Positions 14,201-29,200 of a stretch of 64,000 bases of DNA are shown here, one piece after another. A model generated the notes under the pieces. That model saw only the letters and a program-made list of their open reading frames with translations, was not told where the DNA came from and made no database searches. The number at the start of each line of letters is the position of its first letter. Within the stretch, counting starts at the first letter, position 1. The position numbers and the translations under genes are program-made. The DNA is from Hippopus hippopus. Its lineage: Eukaryota; Mollusca; Bivalvia; Cardiida; Cardiidae. The stretch lies in contig OX328109.1 of the NCBI GenBank assembly GCA_946811185.2, positions 434,001-498,000 on the forward strand. Direction: 5' to 3'.

Positions 14201-17200
14201 TGATTCACATTTGTAGAGTTATCAAACAATTTCCAAAGTTACCCAAATGTTGTGGTTATTAATCAAGTTTTGACATAATCCCAGTGTTTCCAAGTAGATC
14301 TAGTGCACTGGTTCAGTAGTTTTCCAGTAAAATGTTTACCCTTTGTTTCTGTGTCAGTTTAGTATATTCTAATGCGCTGCAGGTTTCGAAAAAAAATTAC
14401 AGGTCAGTGCTTATATTTTCATGCGCAACATGCATTAAAAATTGTTACTCATAAAATTAGCTTATACATGTGTCTGCACTTAACTAGTTATTCACGTTTT
14501 GTCCTAAAACCTTTTCCACTCAATCATGAATTCTAATAACCCAGGGGAAGAGAGATTTTAAAACTTTATGAAAGGAGAAAATGCTGGTAACCAGCATTTT
14601 CTGTTTTTTCTCACATTTATCGAAAACTAATCTTACTCTTTGAGCTTCTTCAATTTGGAGTCTGTAAATGCTTTCAAATTGGACTTACATTGTCATCTAG
14701 TCATACGAAATCTGTTTACCATGTGGCCAACATTTCACACAAGTCCACAAAAAAAGCAGTTGCATATGTCAAATGTGACCCAAAGATCGGAATTCTTGTA
14801 GAAACGGTGGAAAATAATTTTAGAAAAGGAGAAATTGCTGGTCATCATCATTTTCACCCTTTTCAAACAATTTTTTCACCTGAGCACAAAGCACTGGGCC
14901 AAATCTTGAGAAAACCTTTTGTGCACTCTAGAGGCCACATTTTCAGTCTGTTACTCATGAAACCTGGTCAGAATGTTTGTCTTGATGATATATTGGACAA
15001 AAAGTAGGTCACTAACACTCATGTGTTCTACATTATCACATTTAGAACAACCAGGATCTCTTAGGTTTATCAATCCTAGATGACTTTACTCAGGTGAGCA
15101 CTTTGGGGCCAATGACCCTCTTCTGTCAAAAGTTTTCTTCCTGAGGGTTTGAAATACACTTGATTGTTGGATAAAGGAAAAAGCACTATCACAATAGCAC
15201 ACATTGTTTATATTGTTACACCTCTGCAATTTCTGTTGCCAAGTAATTACTGCTTTATTAGCTTTTAAAGGGGGCTATTCAGATTTTTATTATTTCACCT
15301 AACTTCAAAAATGATTCATCACTGAATCAACCCTTTACCAAACAATCCCTGGTTTTCACGACCCTGGGAAAGAAGACTTTTGAAAATAGTGTTGGAAAAG
15401 GAGAAAATGCTGGTAACCAGCATTTTCTCCTTTTCCAACCATGTTTTCTTCCCTATTAGAGAGCTTAAACTTTTTTTGTACCAATGTTGAATTTGTTTTC
15501 TCCAGATGTTTTGAATTTGAAATAGTCTTAAAATTTTTTGGTTTTGGAAAGGGTTAAGTGAGGCTAACTATCAGTTAAGAAGAGAGATAAATGAAAGAAA
15601 AAGATCTTTTTCAGTTGTATTGTCTTAATGAACTGGGTAGCCTTTTAAGTCTGTACCATACAACAAAATTTTGGACTCGACCAAATTGAAAGCATTTGCA
15701 GACGACAAAATAAATGTAGCTCAAATGATGATTTTTGTCTTTGAAAGGGTAGAAAACATTGTGGGAAAGGGAGAAAATGCTGGTTACCAGCATTTTCTCC
15801 ATTTCCCTACGATGTTTTCAAAAGCTATCTCCTTCAGGGTCGTTAAAGTTGGGATTGTGTGGTAAAGGGTTAACATGTGTGTCAATTTTGTGGCTGAATT
15901 TCGCTAGGGTTTGCGGGAATGCCATGTTATCAACAACATGCATTAATTACATATATGGGATTGTAAAATTATTCAAACAAAAACAGAGATGTCATAGTTA
16001 TTTGATCTCTTATAAATAGATGGAGCTACCGATTGCAAAGCAACTAACCTGTTATTGGAATGTTTTGCACCTTTTTACTGCATGTAGCCATCCAGTTTCT
16101 TGATGCTTGCAGGGAGAAGTAGATATTGTAATATTTATTTGTGTTTAACAAAAAAATTTAACCCTTAAAGCACCTTTCATGGCTATAGTTGCCTTTGCGG
16201 CCAGTGTAGATCAAGATCAGACTACACGTTTTGTGCAGTCTGATCTTGATCTACACTGTCCGCTTTGTTGAAACACTACAGACAAAAGCAACCATGATAT
16301 TGCAATTGTCTTGGTCATATTCTAGACTGAAAATGTTCGCTGGGTTTTTTTGGGCTTTAAGGGATGATTTGTAGCCAAAAAAAAAAAATCTGAAATGGCC
16401 CCTTTAAGCACTCTGTAGAACCTCATTCACACAATTTTACTAACCATCTTGTTTATCAACTAACCCTTTAAGAAACAATCCAAGTTTTAACAACCATAAT
16501 GTAGTAGGCTTCTGAAAACACTGTCGAAAATGGAGAAAATGCTGATGATAAGCATTTTCTTCTTTATTTATACTGATTTTAAATTTGTCATCTGAAGAAG
16601 CTTTTAGTTTGGAAGTCTAAATTTGTGGTTTTGGAAAGGCTTAGCCTTTTTGCATACTTATGGTCTATCCAAATAGATTTCTAAACTCATTGTATCATAC
16701 ATGTATACACAGCTGTTTGTAGTATATTCTTACCTCAGTGAACCCATCACTGTACAAGCTATTTTAAGACATATCTCTAGGGAAAGCAGCCAATGGTTTG
16801 GAAAGAAATTTAAACATAAGACTGGTTATGACAGATCAGGAACACGGATAGGTGCCCTGCAATGGCCAAACACCTATCAAACAAAGCTACTTACAGAGCT
16901 CCAGATAAGAGGGAGTGTTTGTATTCTAAATCCATAATTTCTCTTCCAAACCCTATGTTGTGGTACTCACTCTCGAAGAGACGATTCTAATGAGTACCCA
17001 TAACATGGGGCTTAGTGGAGCATAATTAACATTTTGAATTTTGAAATCAAAATCACTTCCTGTGTCTAGAGCTCTGTGTAACTGGTACAATTGGCATGAA
17101 TCCTTTACCAAAAACCTGGTGTTTTTACAACCCTGATGAAGAAAGCTTTTGGAAAGAATTGAGGGAAAAGGAGAAAATGCTAGTAAACAGCATGCTCTTC

Positions 17201-20200
17201 TTTTTCTACAATGTTTTGTACCATTTGAAAGACACATTATCATTTGTTCAACATTTGATTTTTTGTATGCAAATGCTTTCAATATGGACCAGTCTGAAAT
17301 TTTCCGTTTGGTAAAAAATCTAGGACAATGAAAAAGTTGTGGTGTTTGTATATTAACCCTTTACCACACAATCCTGACTTGTAACAACCCTGAGAAAGAA
17401 AAGCCTATTGAAAACATTGTGGGAAAAGGAGAAAATGCTGGTAACCAGCATTTTCTCCTTTTCCCACAATGTTTTCTGCCCTTCCAAAAACAAATTTAAA
17501 TTTTTCAGTCACTTCTATTTTGTCGTCTGCTAATGCTTTCATTTTCGACTAGTCTAAAATTTTGTCGTGTGATAAAGATTTAATGGGTTAGAGGTATTCT
17601 GATGATATTTCTTGCATTGGGTATTTTGATACAATAACAAACAACAGTGTATTACTCTCACTCGATAAACGTTTCATTATCAGTTTATATTATTGTTTGT
17701 GTTTGGAATAACCAGCCTAAAATCACATACCGTGACAAGATAATTTGAAACCGCAACACAATAATGTTTATATTATCTCATCACGGCTCTAGGTTTTAAA
17801 CCTGTATTCGCAAAAACAAGCAATAATATGAAGTATTAATGAAGCGTTTATCGAGTTAGATTTATAACAGATGGACAATATATATACCCCTTGTTTCTGT
17901 CAGTATTTGTTCTGATATCATAATGATGTTGGCACTTCAAAATATCTCTAGCAAAAGTAGCTGTATTCTATCTATGTGTGTGTATGTATTGTGTATGTGT
18001 GGTTTTTATATCATGACTAACACGGTGGTTACTGATGGTGGACTTTGGTGTATTAACAGCCCACTCCAGGGAGAGGTGGTCAACGTCCCAGCACCCTTAA
18101 TATCACCGCCACAACCTCGGCCTTACAGGTGAGTTATGTCCCTTGATACCTATGTTCTAACCCATCAACATTCAAATACAACTGCTGTCATTCCGAAGAC
18201 TGTGATTTGTTTGTTTTGAATTGGTCATCTGCAGTTACTTTATGTTTGGAAAAGTCAATTTGTTGTTTGGGAATTAATTAAAGAAAGTTTTTTTTTAAAG
18301 GACATGAAAATCTTGATGGGAAAACTAGGAAATGCCAAACATTGATTGATTGATTGATTTTGTGTTTATTTATTATTTATCACTTCCACCTCAAAAACAA
18401 GCAAATGCGTATGATAAGATGATTGTTTTGTGTTTATTTAACATCACCACCGGTTGCCCACATGGGTTACACTCCAAGAAGGCTGACTGTTGTAACTTAT
18501 TATGTTATGTGGGATAGTGCAATTCACAGGACGAAACTCATCCTAGGTTAGGCTTTGTTCTTTAATGTGCTTAGAGTATAGCGAGGTCACATCTCATCTG
18601 AAAGACTCTTAGTAATTTTTAGTTAAAGTATCTTTAGACTTGTGCCTGCACCACTAGTGAAAATATTACCGATGATGTTCACAAGATGAAATAAATTTTG
18701 ATCTTTCACTGGAAATAAAAAAAAAATCTATTTATTTCATGCTTCTAACCCCTTTTTTATTGGGACTCTCATCAAAATCCAGTCCAGTTGTTTTCAAATA
18801 TTCCCTTTGGTGTACCCCCTCCAGGTAACAACGCATTACAATATTATATAAAGCATGAGAACTGTAGGTTGAAAGCGCGTAATTACGTCATATTTCCATC
18901 TGGTTGAATGGCACGTAGTGTTTACCTAGGTTATTAGTGGGCCGGAACTGCTGTTTCTGCCTTCAATTGAAGAGTTAGAAAATATGAAATCAGTATTTTT
19001 CACTGGCAGTAACCATGAAATATCGAACCATAATCCGCTATTATTTCTGGATAAACTACCAAGAATTATGAAATGAATTTAGTTTATTTTTGCTTTTTGC
19101 CATCTATTTGCTTTGTGCCATCTGTTCCTCTTTGTTTATGTCTATGTTTTCTTTGGTAACTGTCATTTGTGTTTATCATTTGGTGCGGTAAATATTGTAT
19201 AATGTGTAAACTTGTATTGTTTTTTCCTTATGTATACCTGAGGGCAGACCATTTGCTTAAAAAGTATTATATTTTGAGTACTATTGGAAACAAATGATTC
19301 AAGAATTTTTGTGTGGAGAGGAAGCTTTAACCATTTACCAAACATTTCCATGTTTTAAAGACCCTGAGGAAGAAGCCTTTTGAAAACATTGTTGATAAAA
19401 GCAGAAAATGTTGGTAACCAGCATTTTCTCCTTTTTCCACAATGTTATCTACCCTTTGAAAGATAGAAGTTGTTATTTTGGCTACTTGTAACTTTGTCAT
19501 CTGCAAGTGCTTCCACTTTGGACAAGTCTAGAGTTTTGTCTCTAGTAAAGACTAAAGAGCTATAATGGCTTGCTTAATTCCCGTAATTGCTTAGCTTTTA
19601 CATACCTATGCCATTAAGTATTTAATTTAATCAGTTATAAACTAACATCCGTGTTTTGGAGACAGAATAGACCATGATCAGACTGCATAGATCATGCACA
19701 GGTTGGGTTTTATCGAGAAATGTGGAAGGGCTTCAACTCTTTACCACGGGGTCCAGGGTTCGATCCCTGGCTATGACCCCTGGCTTGGCCAATTTCTTTC
19801 TGAGGATTGATGATAGTCACTGCGACAGGATTCATTCCTCTCCCACTGCTGACCATTGTTTCGACGATGATTATGTGGGAAAGCAGCCAGTGGCTTGGAA
19901 AGAAAATTGTGTGAAGTACTGGTAAAAGAGACTCCAGGAACGCATGGATAGGTGCACTGGCCGCCGCGATATAACTGAAATAATGTTGAAAACGGCGTTA
20001 AACACCATACAATCAATCAATCAATCAATTCAACTCTTTACCGAACGACAAAATTTTGGACTGGATCGAATTGAAAGCACTTGCAAACAACAGATCAAAC
20101 TTTGGAAAAATGATGATTTCTGTCTTTGATAGGGTAGAAAACTTTATGGGAAAAGGAGAAATTTCACGTTTTCCCATCATGTTTTTAAAAGCCATGTCTT

Positions 20201-23200
20201 TCAGGGTTGTTAAAAGTCGGGACTGTGTGGTAAAGGGTTAAACTCTGTTAAGAAAATTCTGTTCTATCTCAAAACACAGCTTCTAGTTGGCATTGCTACT
20301 TCCCATTATTTCTTTCATATTGAACCTCATTAAACTTTCGCTATTCATATTGCTATCCTCTTACATTATTTATGTTTTTGAAAGATATTTTTTGTTTCCA
20401 TTGCATAAAAAGTGTAAGCATTAATTATTTGGAAGTCTTACCGTAGAGCATTTTACAAGTTTTTTAATGCAAAGTTTTGCAGAAAAGGCTTTTACTAAGC
20501 TAATGCATTGAATTTTGTGTAACTTTCTTCTTCTCTCTTTTTCTCTCAGTGTATTGTATTTATTTACATTTTGTATTTATTTCTGCTTTTCTTTGCCACA
20601 GCTGGTACTCTATACAAAAATAAAATGAAACAAGCACAATTTTACACAGTTTTGGAAAATGGGGGTTACCATATTTGGAAAAAGAAAAAGTTATCTTCAA
20701 GTTCCTAGAATTTAAAATTATGAAAAAGAAAACAGCAGTAAAAGTAATTAATAAGTATTGAGTCGTATGATGTGTGTATCAAAATGATACTATCATTGCA
20801 TGTCGTAGAAGGCGACTAAAATTAGAGACAAACGGCTGCTTTCCTCGTAATTCGTAGGATTGCAGCAGGCTGGGTAGTTCTTATTCCAAATCCTGTATTT
20901 TTTTCTCGATGTAAATAGGGTTTGGAATGAGAATCAATTGGCCTGTGGGACCCCGTGTGGTTTAATCGGGGGTATAAGAATAAACCACTGCAGTCCCGCG
21001 ATCGTCACATCTGCCATTTCATCTGGCGGAACAAAAGTGACAGCATGCATGTCGTAAAAGGCGACAAAAGGGGCATCATTTTGTGTTTCGTCCATTCCTC
21101 ATTTATCATGTTTGTCTTATGTTGTTGCACATGTATGTTATTTTCACCTCGCATTATTGTTTACTAAGTAAGTGCGCCCAATATGACCTAAGTTGTCGAC
21201 GGGCCTTAAAACGCTATTCATCGATACTATCATTTTTGTTGCGTAGTGATGACCGTCATACTTTTCCTGCCTGTCTTTATTTCTTTTTCTCTTCCACATT
21301 ATTGTCTGTATGTGCTTTCAAATTTGACAAGTCTAGAATTTTGTTGTTTGGTGAAGAGTGAATGAAAGACAAGAAATGGAGAAAGTAATACAACATTATT
21401 AAAATTTACTCTAAGTTAACTCTTTACCAAATGACAAAATTTTAGACTTTTCCAAATTGAAAACATTTGCAGATTACAAAATAAATGTGAGTAAAAGATT
21501 AAAAATTGTTTTTAGAAAGGTAGGAAACATTTTGGAAAAAGGAGAAAACGCTGTTTACCAGCATTATTTCCTTTTTAGGCAGTTTTCAAATTCTTGCTTA
21601 GGGTCGCTACAACAACTTGTTCCTCGGTAAAGCAATAATAACCAAAGAGGATAATATTATGGGCTGGAAAAAAAAATACAAGTCATCTTTGTTTGAAGCT
21701 CAGGGCTAGTATTCACCAACAATTCTGAAGAACGTTCTCAGTCTAAATCTCCGGAAATTTCTAAATTTGAACTTAACACAACTTCTGATTGGCTAAATTG
21801 ATTGCTTTAGTCAATCAAAAGTTGTGTTACATTCAAATTATGAAAATCTTGGAGAAGAAGACTAAAAATGGGCATGGATTCCACTCAAAAGTCATGTTGA
21901 TATACCATGTACAGTAATGGTTTCGAATTTGATCTCTATCTGCAGAAAGCTTTGAAGGAGAAAGAAGAACATATAGAACAGCTTCTGAGGGAAAGAGACC
22001 TGGAGAGGTCAGAGGTCGCTAGAGCTGCTGCACAAGTGGATGAGGTAAACTGGTCTTATTATCACTTAGTGACCTTCAAGATAGCACATTACTGCACTTA
22101 ACTCTTTTCATTGTGCAGCAGACCACTTTGGAAAACATTATGCCACACTGTTTTCAGAGGCATTCTTTTATTATTCCATGACCACACAACCACAAGTTTT
22201 AATGGCCTTGAGAAGACAAATAGCTATGAAAGCATAGTGGGAGAAGAAGAAAATGCTGGTTACCAGCATTTTCTGCTTTTCTCACAATGTTTTCTACCCT
22301 TTTAAAGACAATCATTTGAGCCTTGTTTAATTTGGTGTCTGCAAAAGCTTTCAAATTCAATTTGGATAAGTCTAAAATTTTGTTTGAAGCATTTGAAGAT
22401 GACAACAAATAAGATGTTGCATAAATGATCGGTAGGACTATCACTAAAAGTGACTAGACCCTTTTCCAAAAATTCCAGAGTTTTAATGATCCTAAAGAAA
22501 AAGACTTGAAAGCATTGTGAAAAAATGAGAAAATGCTGCTGATCAGCAGTAATTTTTCTTCTTTTCCAACAGTGATTTCTACCATTCCAAAAAAAAAGAA
22601 GAACAAATTCTGATGTATGATTTTACATTTATCATGTCATCAAGAGCCAGAATTTGTTGTCTTCAAATACTCTCACTTTGGACTAATCTAATGTTTTGCC
22701 ATTTGGTCAAGGGTTATCAAGTAAGGATCAGGTCATGACTAATTTTGTTAATAACCAAAAATCCAATTTAACAGGGTTGTAATCCACTGTACTATTTATA
22801 TGCATATCAAAATAGCTGTCATGTTACATTGTTACAAGAACAATTATCCAACCTGAAAGCAGAAGTGGATCCTTTACTGACAGTCTTACTAGAACTACAA
22901 CATTTACATGTATATCAAAATGGCGGTAATGTAACATTTTCAGTTACAGGAGCAGTTATCTAACCTGAAAGCAGAAAAGGACACTTTGACTGACAGTCTA
23001 TGGCATTTACGTGTATATCAAAATGGCCGTAATGTTGCATTTTCAGGTACAAGAACAATTATCCAACCTGAAAGCAGAAAAGGACAGATATCAGGAGGAG
23101 ACACATGAGAATATTCAGCAGATTAGAGCTAGAGTTCATAAACTTCAAGAGGAGAAACATGACCTTGAACTTAAACTTGATGATGAGAGAAGGTATTGAA

Positions 23201-26200
23201 GTTACGTAAAGTTTTACTCTGCACCAGGGTCAGTATTCACCAAACCATTCCCAATTTCACTCTTAGTCTTACTCTGGATTTAGAAAGTAACGAATCTTTT
23301 GATTGGCACAAATGTAAAAGTAACATAAGTTTTAATTGGCTAAACAAAATGGTTTAAAACCATTTTGTTTAGCCAATTAAAACTTGTGTTACTTTCAAAT
23401 TTTAGAAAATTCTTCAGAATGAGACTAAGAATGTTCTTAAGAATGGTTCATGAATAAGGACCCAGGCATCAAAATGTTAGACTGGTTGGAAAAGAAAGCA
23501 TGGTAAACAGCGAAATAAATTGGATTTATCTTTCATGTATAGATCCATGGCAGTAAGATCAGGTCAACTTCTTTAGTTACTGTTTCCATGGCTCCCAAAC
23601 AAGGTAGGATATGTATATTTTGAGTGGTGTATATACCTGTCATTGCCAGTTTTTAGCCCAGCTGTTTTTGAAGAAAATGCCAAGATATTGTCATAGCTCT
23701 GTTCTAGTCTGCGTGATTGTGCAAAAATCTTTGACATTTCGTAACATTTATGTCATTGCTGAAGATATTTACTGAACTAGTTGTTAATTATAAGTAAGGG
23801 AACCCATACAACAGGGGCAGGTAACCATCAAGATATTTTTAACACAGTTATGCCCCCTTTGTGACTTAATATCGAGGTACTGCCATAACCCTGTTGTCGT
23901 CTGGGTCATTTGACATTTTGTAATATCTCTGTCATTACTGAAGATATTTACTTCAAACTTGGACTAGTTCTTCACTGTACAAAGGAGAACCCATACAACA
24001 AGGACAGGTAACCATCAAAATATTTTTGACCCAGTTATGCCCCCTTTTCAACTTAGAACTTCCACTAAAGGCTACTGCAGCAGAGCTTATGCACCCGCAT
24101 GCTATGGTCCTTTTTTATGGTTGGAACTTTGAGTGAGTTTTCAGACTTTGTAAGTAGAACATTGCTTATAGAACATTGCTTATGACTGGCAGTTGATATG
24201 TATTACAGGAAGGTTGAAGATCTACAGTTCCAGATAGAGGAAGAAGTCATTAGTAAAGATGATTTGGAAGTAAGTAAATGTTTTTTCTCTTCATGCATAT
24301 TGCATTTATATTTGTATTGTCTTGTTTAACTCTGTTCCAAACAAGAGGTAGAAATCATTGGTAAAGATGACCTGGAAGTAAGTTACGTTTGTTGTCTTTA
24401 TGCATATTGGATTTGCTTTTTGTATTGTATTGTTTAACCCTTTCCCAAACGACAAAGTTTTTACCCTTTTCCAAATTGAAAGCATTTGCAGACGACAAAT
24501 TGAATGTTATTCAATACATAAACTTTGGCTTAGAAAGGATACAAAACATTTTGGGAAAAGGAGAAATGCTGGTTTCATTTTGGGAGTTTGAGTGGGATGA
24601 AACTGATTAAATATTGTGATGTATAAACTGTATGTGTGGCTATTGTACTATGTTTATTGTATTGTCTTGGTTATTTAATCCCCATAGGCAAACCTCTCTA
24701 AATCTTTACCATATGAAACATTTTTAGACTTGTCCAAATTGAAAGCGTTTGCAGACAACAATTTAAATATAGCTCTAATGAGATCAATTTTTGGCACGTC
24801 CAAGGACCATTCTACCTCATGGTTTCAGTTGAAGAGTTAGAAAATATATAATTGGTATTTCTCAATGGTCATAACCATGAAATATCAAACCGGAATCCAC
24901 CATTATTTTTTTCGATAAATTACCGAAAAGCATGAAATAAAGCAGATCTGTTTAACCAGATCGTTTGGTAAAGGATAAAACATTTTGATTACCTAGGCCT
25001 CTTTGTTGTGGAATATAAGTGCTTCTATGTAGAATTACAGTGGTAAACATGTATACAATAGCTGGAAAGCAAAGCATGAAATATATGTTGTGTTTGACAT
25101 GTCAAGATTCACCACAAAGATATAAGCAGTGCTCTGGCAAGTAGGGGTTTAGTGCAACTCTGTGATGCATTATACCAGGCAAGTCATCAAAAATTACAGA
25201 GCCATAACGTCCTTTTTTTCTAACAACCAACTGTATCTTAGGGTAGGATAGTCCTTTAACATACAAAAAGTTGACCAATAGCAAAAAGTTTTTACCTAGA
25301 TAAGCTTGTGTGGACTGTGCAGGCTGACCTGGGTCAATACTTTTTGCAGATGCATAAAGCCCCTTTTCACAGAGCATAGTTCATACTGTTGTGGCTTTTT
25401 ATCCCCTGCCGAAGGCGGAGGGATATAGTTTTAGCGTTGTCCTTCCGTCCGTCTGTCCTTCCTTCCGGGAGAATATCTCCAATACCATTGGACAGAATTT
25501 CGTGAAACTTTATACATGTGTACAATAACCCATTCCGCCGAGATACTTTCTTTTTTTTTTGATTCGATGAAAAATGGCCGACTGGGAGCGATTTTAAGTT
25601 ACACGGTCAAGTAAATTTTTCGGCGGGGGATATCATTTCAACGAAATTGCTTGTTTTTTCTAATTTATTGAGCGTTTTTTTTATCAACAGAGTTCAAATG
25701 ATGTAAGTATTATTCAAGTAGAGGTATCTCTTTACCAAATGACAGAATCTGAGACTTGTCCAAATTCACAGCATTTGCAGACGACATAATAAATGTGGCT
25801 TAAATCAGCATATTTTGCTTTGGAAACAGTTAAAAAAAAAAAAAAAACATTGTGGGAAAAGGAGAAAATGCTGGTTTCCAGCATTTTCTTCTTTTCTCAC
25901 AATGTTTTCAGAAGCGTTCTTGATTATGGTTTTGTTACAACACGTGACCATGTGGTAAAGAGTTTTTGCATATAATTCAATACTTACGTAGCAGGGATGT
26001 ATGAATGTTTTTTTTGTACACATTATGTAGATACTGGGTGTTTCACATTTTTTTCCATTTTTTTCTCCACACCGTGTGGTTTATGACTTTTTTCACACTG
26101 AGTGGAATTACAATACACATTTTTTAGCTTGGATGTTTTGAGGTACTGTCGTCTGTAATGTCGTTGTGCAAGATCTTTGTAATATCTCTGACATTTCTGA

Positions 26201-29200
26201 AAATATTTGTAATACAAAGGGAAACCTGTACTACAGGGGCAGGTAACCTTATAAGTATTTTTGACAGTTATTCCCCTTTTTCAAGTGAAAATTTTTACTG
26301 AAAATCAACTACCAGTATATTTCGAAAAGCAACTGCAGCAAAGTGTTGGCACCTGTATGCGGTGCTCTTGATTTCGATACACTTTGTGGTTTAAAGCCTG
26401 AAGGGCTGTGTATGTGATGTCAACTGAAGTGCCCCTTGAAAATCATAGTTCAAGAAAGAGAGATATTTTGATGCACAATGAAGTCCACATTACTGGTTTC
26501 AATTCTTGTAAACTTGTACGGATTGTTTGATACAAATGTACCAATGGATTTTGAAGCCCCACTGAATTTTCCTTAGTTTCAAGAAATAGATTTTGAGAAA
26601 TAACATTTTTTTGTCATTTTCCTTTATCTATGTTAAACATAAATTATGCTGATTTACTCTGTCACCCTGCAGGCTATATGCCCAATCAATATTGAAATAT
26701 ACAAAAAAAATTTTTCCACTTATTTTACCCCCCCATCATAAATTTATTAAAGATGTAAGAAAATCAGTGAACTTTCTTTCTTTTATAAGTAAACAAATAT
26801 TTGATTGATGCAGTTAAATATTCTCTGTATACATTATTATTATTTATTTTATTAAGGAATGAAGAGAATTTTTATTTTTTCATGGAGGTATGAAAAAAAA
26901 AAACCTAATCACACTAAAAAGTGATTAGGTTTTTTTTTCCATACCTCCATGAAAAAATAAAAATTCTCTTCATCATTCCTTATAATTTAATATTACAGAC
27001 AACATACATCCACGGAAATAATTCAAACTGCATTCATTTTCTTTATTTTTAAATCTAACGTAGGAGTTTCTAAGCCCCTTCCACTCATATTTGTATGGTG
27101 CAACAATACAATAGGGAAGCAGTTTTCAGATCCCCAATACTGAAAATTAACCAATAAAACGAAAGTAAATGAACACGGCAGTGTGTAGGACCCGCACTGA
27201 GTAACCTTCAGCAAAAGTAGTTCCGGCATAACGTGTTTTTTTTTTCATGGAGCTATGAAAAAAATTTTTCTGCCAATCAGAACTTGCCAATGTTCATGAA
27301 AACAACTGATATTAAATTATTTTTTAATGAAATCATCATAGGATAAAATTACTACTGCATGCAAATTATGCTCTTCATAGACATAGGGGAACAACATTAC
27401 TGTATTTTTCTTTCTTATATATTTTATGAATGCATTTGAATATCCTCTGTATATATTATTTTTATTATCTGTTCATTTATTTGTAATAAAATAATCATTG
27501 GATATATTTGCTATAGCATGCATATTATGCTCTTCATAGACATATATGTATATGGGAACAACATAATAAATGAAATATTATATTGTGAAGGGAAACAACC
27601 AGAGAATTAGACTATCATTCATGAACCTAGGCTTATACCATACAAAAGTGCTAAATGCTCTTCCGGTTATTATCTAACATGAAATACAGGAAAATAGAAT
27701 TGTTTGACTGCTGAAAGTTAATTAAAGAGTCTGAAAGTTAATATAATGGTACATAGAAGATCATTGTTTGTGTAAAGTCTGATTTATCATTTTTGCTAAT
27801 TATGTGTAGTGCTATTTAAAGGTTTTGCATAATTATTACATACACATAACATACATATTGGATTATTAAAGTATTTAATTTCATTTAATTATTAATTTAT
27901 TAATTGTATAGTAGAACTAGTGTAGACTTTTTTCTTTATGGACTTGCTATGTAATTTGTTTCATATTGTACAAAATTACAGACAATGAAGGTAAGATATC
28001 CACCTGTAGAGTGCTAATAGCACTTGTGTGCAACAACATAATGCTTACCATGAAATAACAACATTAATTTGGTAGTAATAGTCCAGTAAATTCTTGTCTA
28101 TCGGCAACTATTTGAGCACAAGAACAAGATAAACATAAACTCTTTATAAATAAAGCTCATCTTTTATCTCTTTACCTGTATCTTGTTTCACTGTAGATGC
28201 TCTCTTCTTTGCTTTAATGTAGAATTGTAATGTGAAATTACAATAACAGATTACAAACCATAGATAAAAACACCATTAAAACAAAAAGGAAAAAAACAGA
28301 TTACAAAAATGAGAGTTTTTCACTTCGTGTGCCAAAGGCCAGAAAGCTTAAGTCATTATTATGTGTTAATCACTTAGATTTTTATCAATCTTCTCCTCTT
28401 AAACTATGGAACCGAGTTTTACGTAACTTCACAGGATTGAGCTTGCCATGGACATTTTCAGAATTCCTTAAAGAATTTAATTCGATCAATTACCAATTGA
28501 AATAACAACAACACTAGGAAAAAATGACTTTTTTTTTTCTCTCTCCAAAACTCATGACTTAATTTCTGCAAGTTTTGCTTGATAGATCCTTTGACTGACC
28601 TGTTCAAGATATAAAAAATGAAAGTTTTATTTCTAAGAAATACAGCTTCTTTGGTGCTGCTTATTTTCTCTGTCAGAAAAAGAAAATGTATATGATGTCA
28701 AGAGCTAAGAGGGAAATAATTGTGATACTATCATGGTATTTAAAGATGAAACTGTTGTTTAATTGGCATGTTATTCTATGGATTAAAGACTTGGGACACA
28801 TAAATGAGGTGTGATGTATCTTCATGATTGATTGTACCCCACAATTCATCACATGAAATTCATCCATAATGGATCCATTATATTCATTTTGTATGACAAC
28901 TGACTGAATCATAAGGTAGTATGGTCCCTTGACATGCAGAAAAGTTACAAATAGCAAAAAGTTTTTACCTTTGTCAGCCTTTGTGGACTGCGCAGGCTGA
29001 CATGGGTTGATACTTTTTGAAGGTGTATTAAATCCCCTTTACACTAAGCATGACTCAAATGTAAGTGTTATTGCCAATCAAGGCTCACATGCATATAAAC
29101 CAGTTTAGCCACAAAGGGCTTTCATGGTCCTCTTATCCAAAAAACTAAAAGATTAACATGTCATAAGTCATCCTTATAAGGAAAAGTTGCTGTCTGTTTA

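Noticed and set aside
14690..15007. 105-codon open frame
   Set aside because: Lies over degraded MITE-A and another repeat; no exon phase or CLIP1 similarity.
18000..18128. Open frame ending [18 protein letters not shown] as the exon frame
   Set aside because: It does not join the neighbouring exons in phase; the frame ending TTSALQ does and matches CLIP1.
24339..24377. Additional CLIP1 exon ([10 protein letters not shown])
   Set aside because: Tandem copy of the previous exon end with no convincing acceptor; recorded as a duplication.
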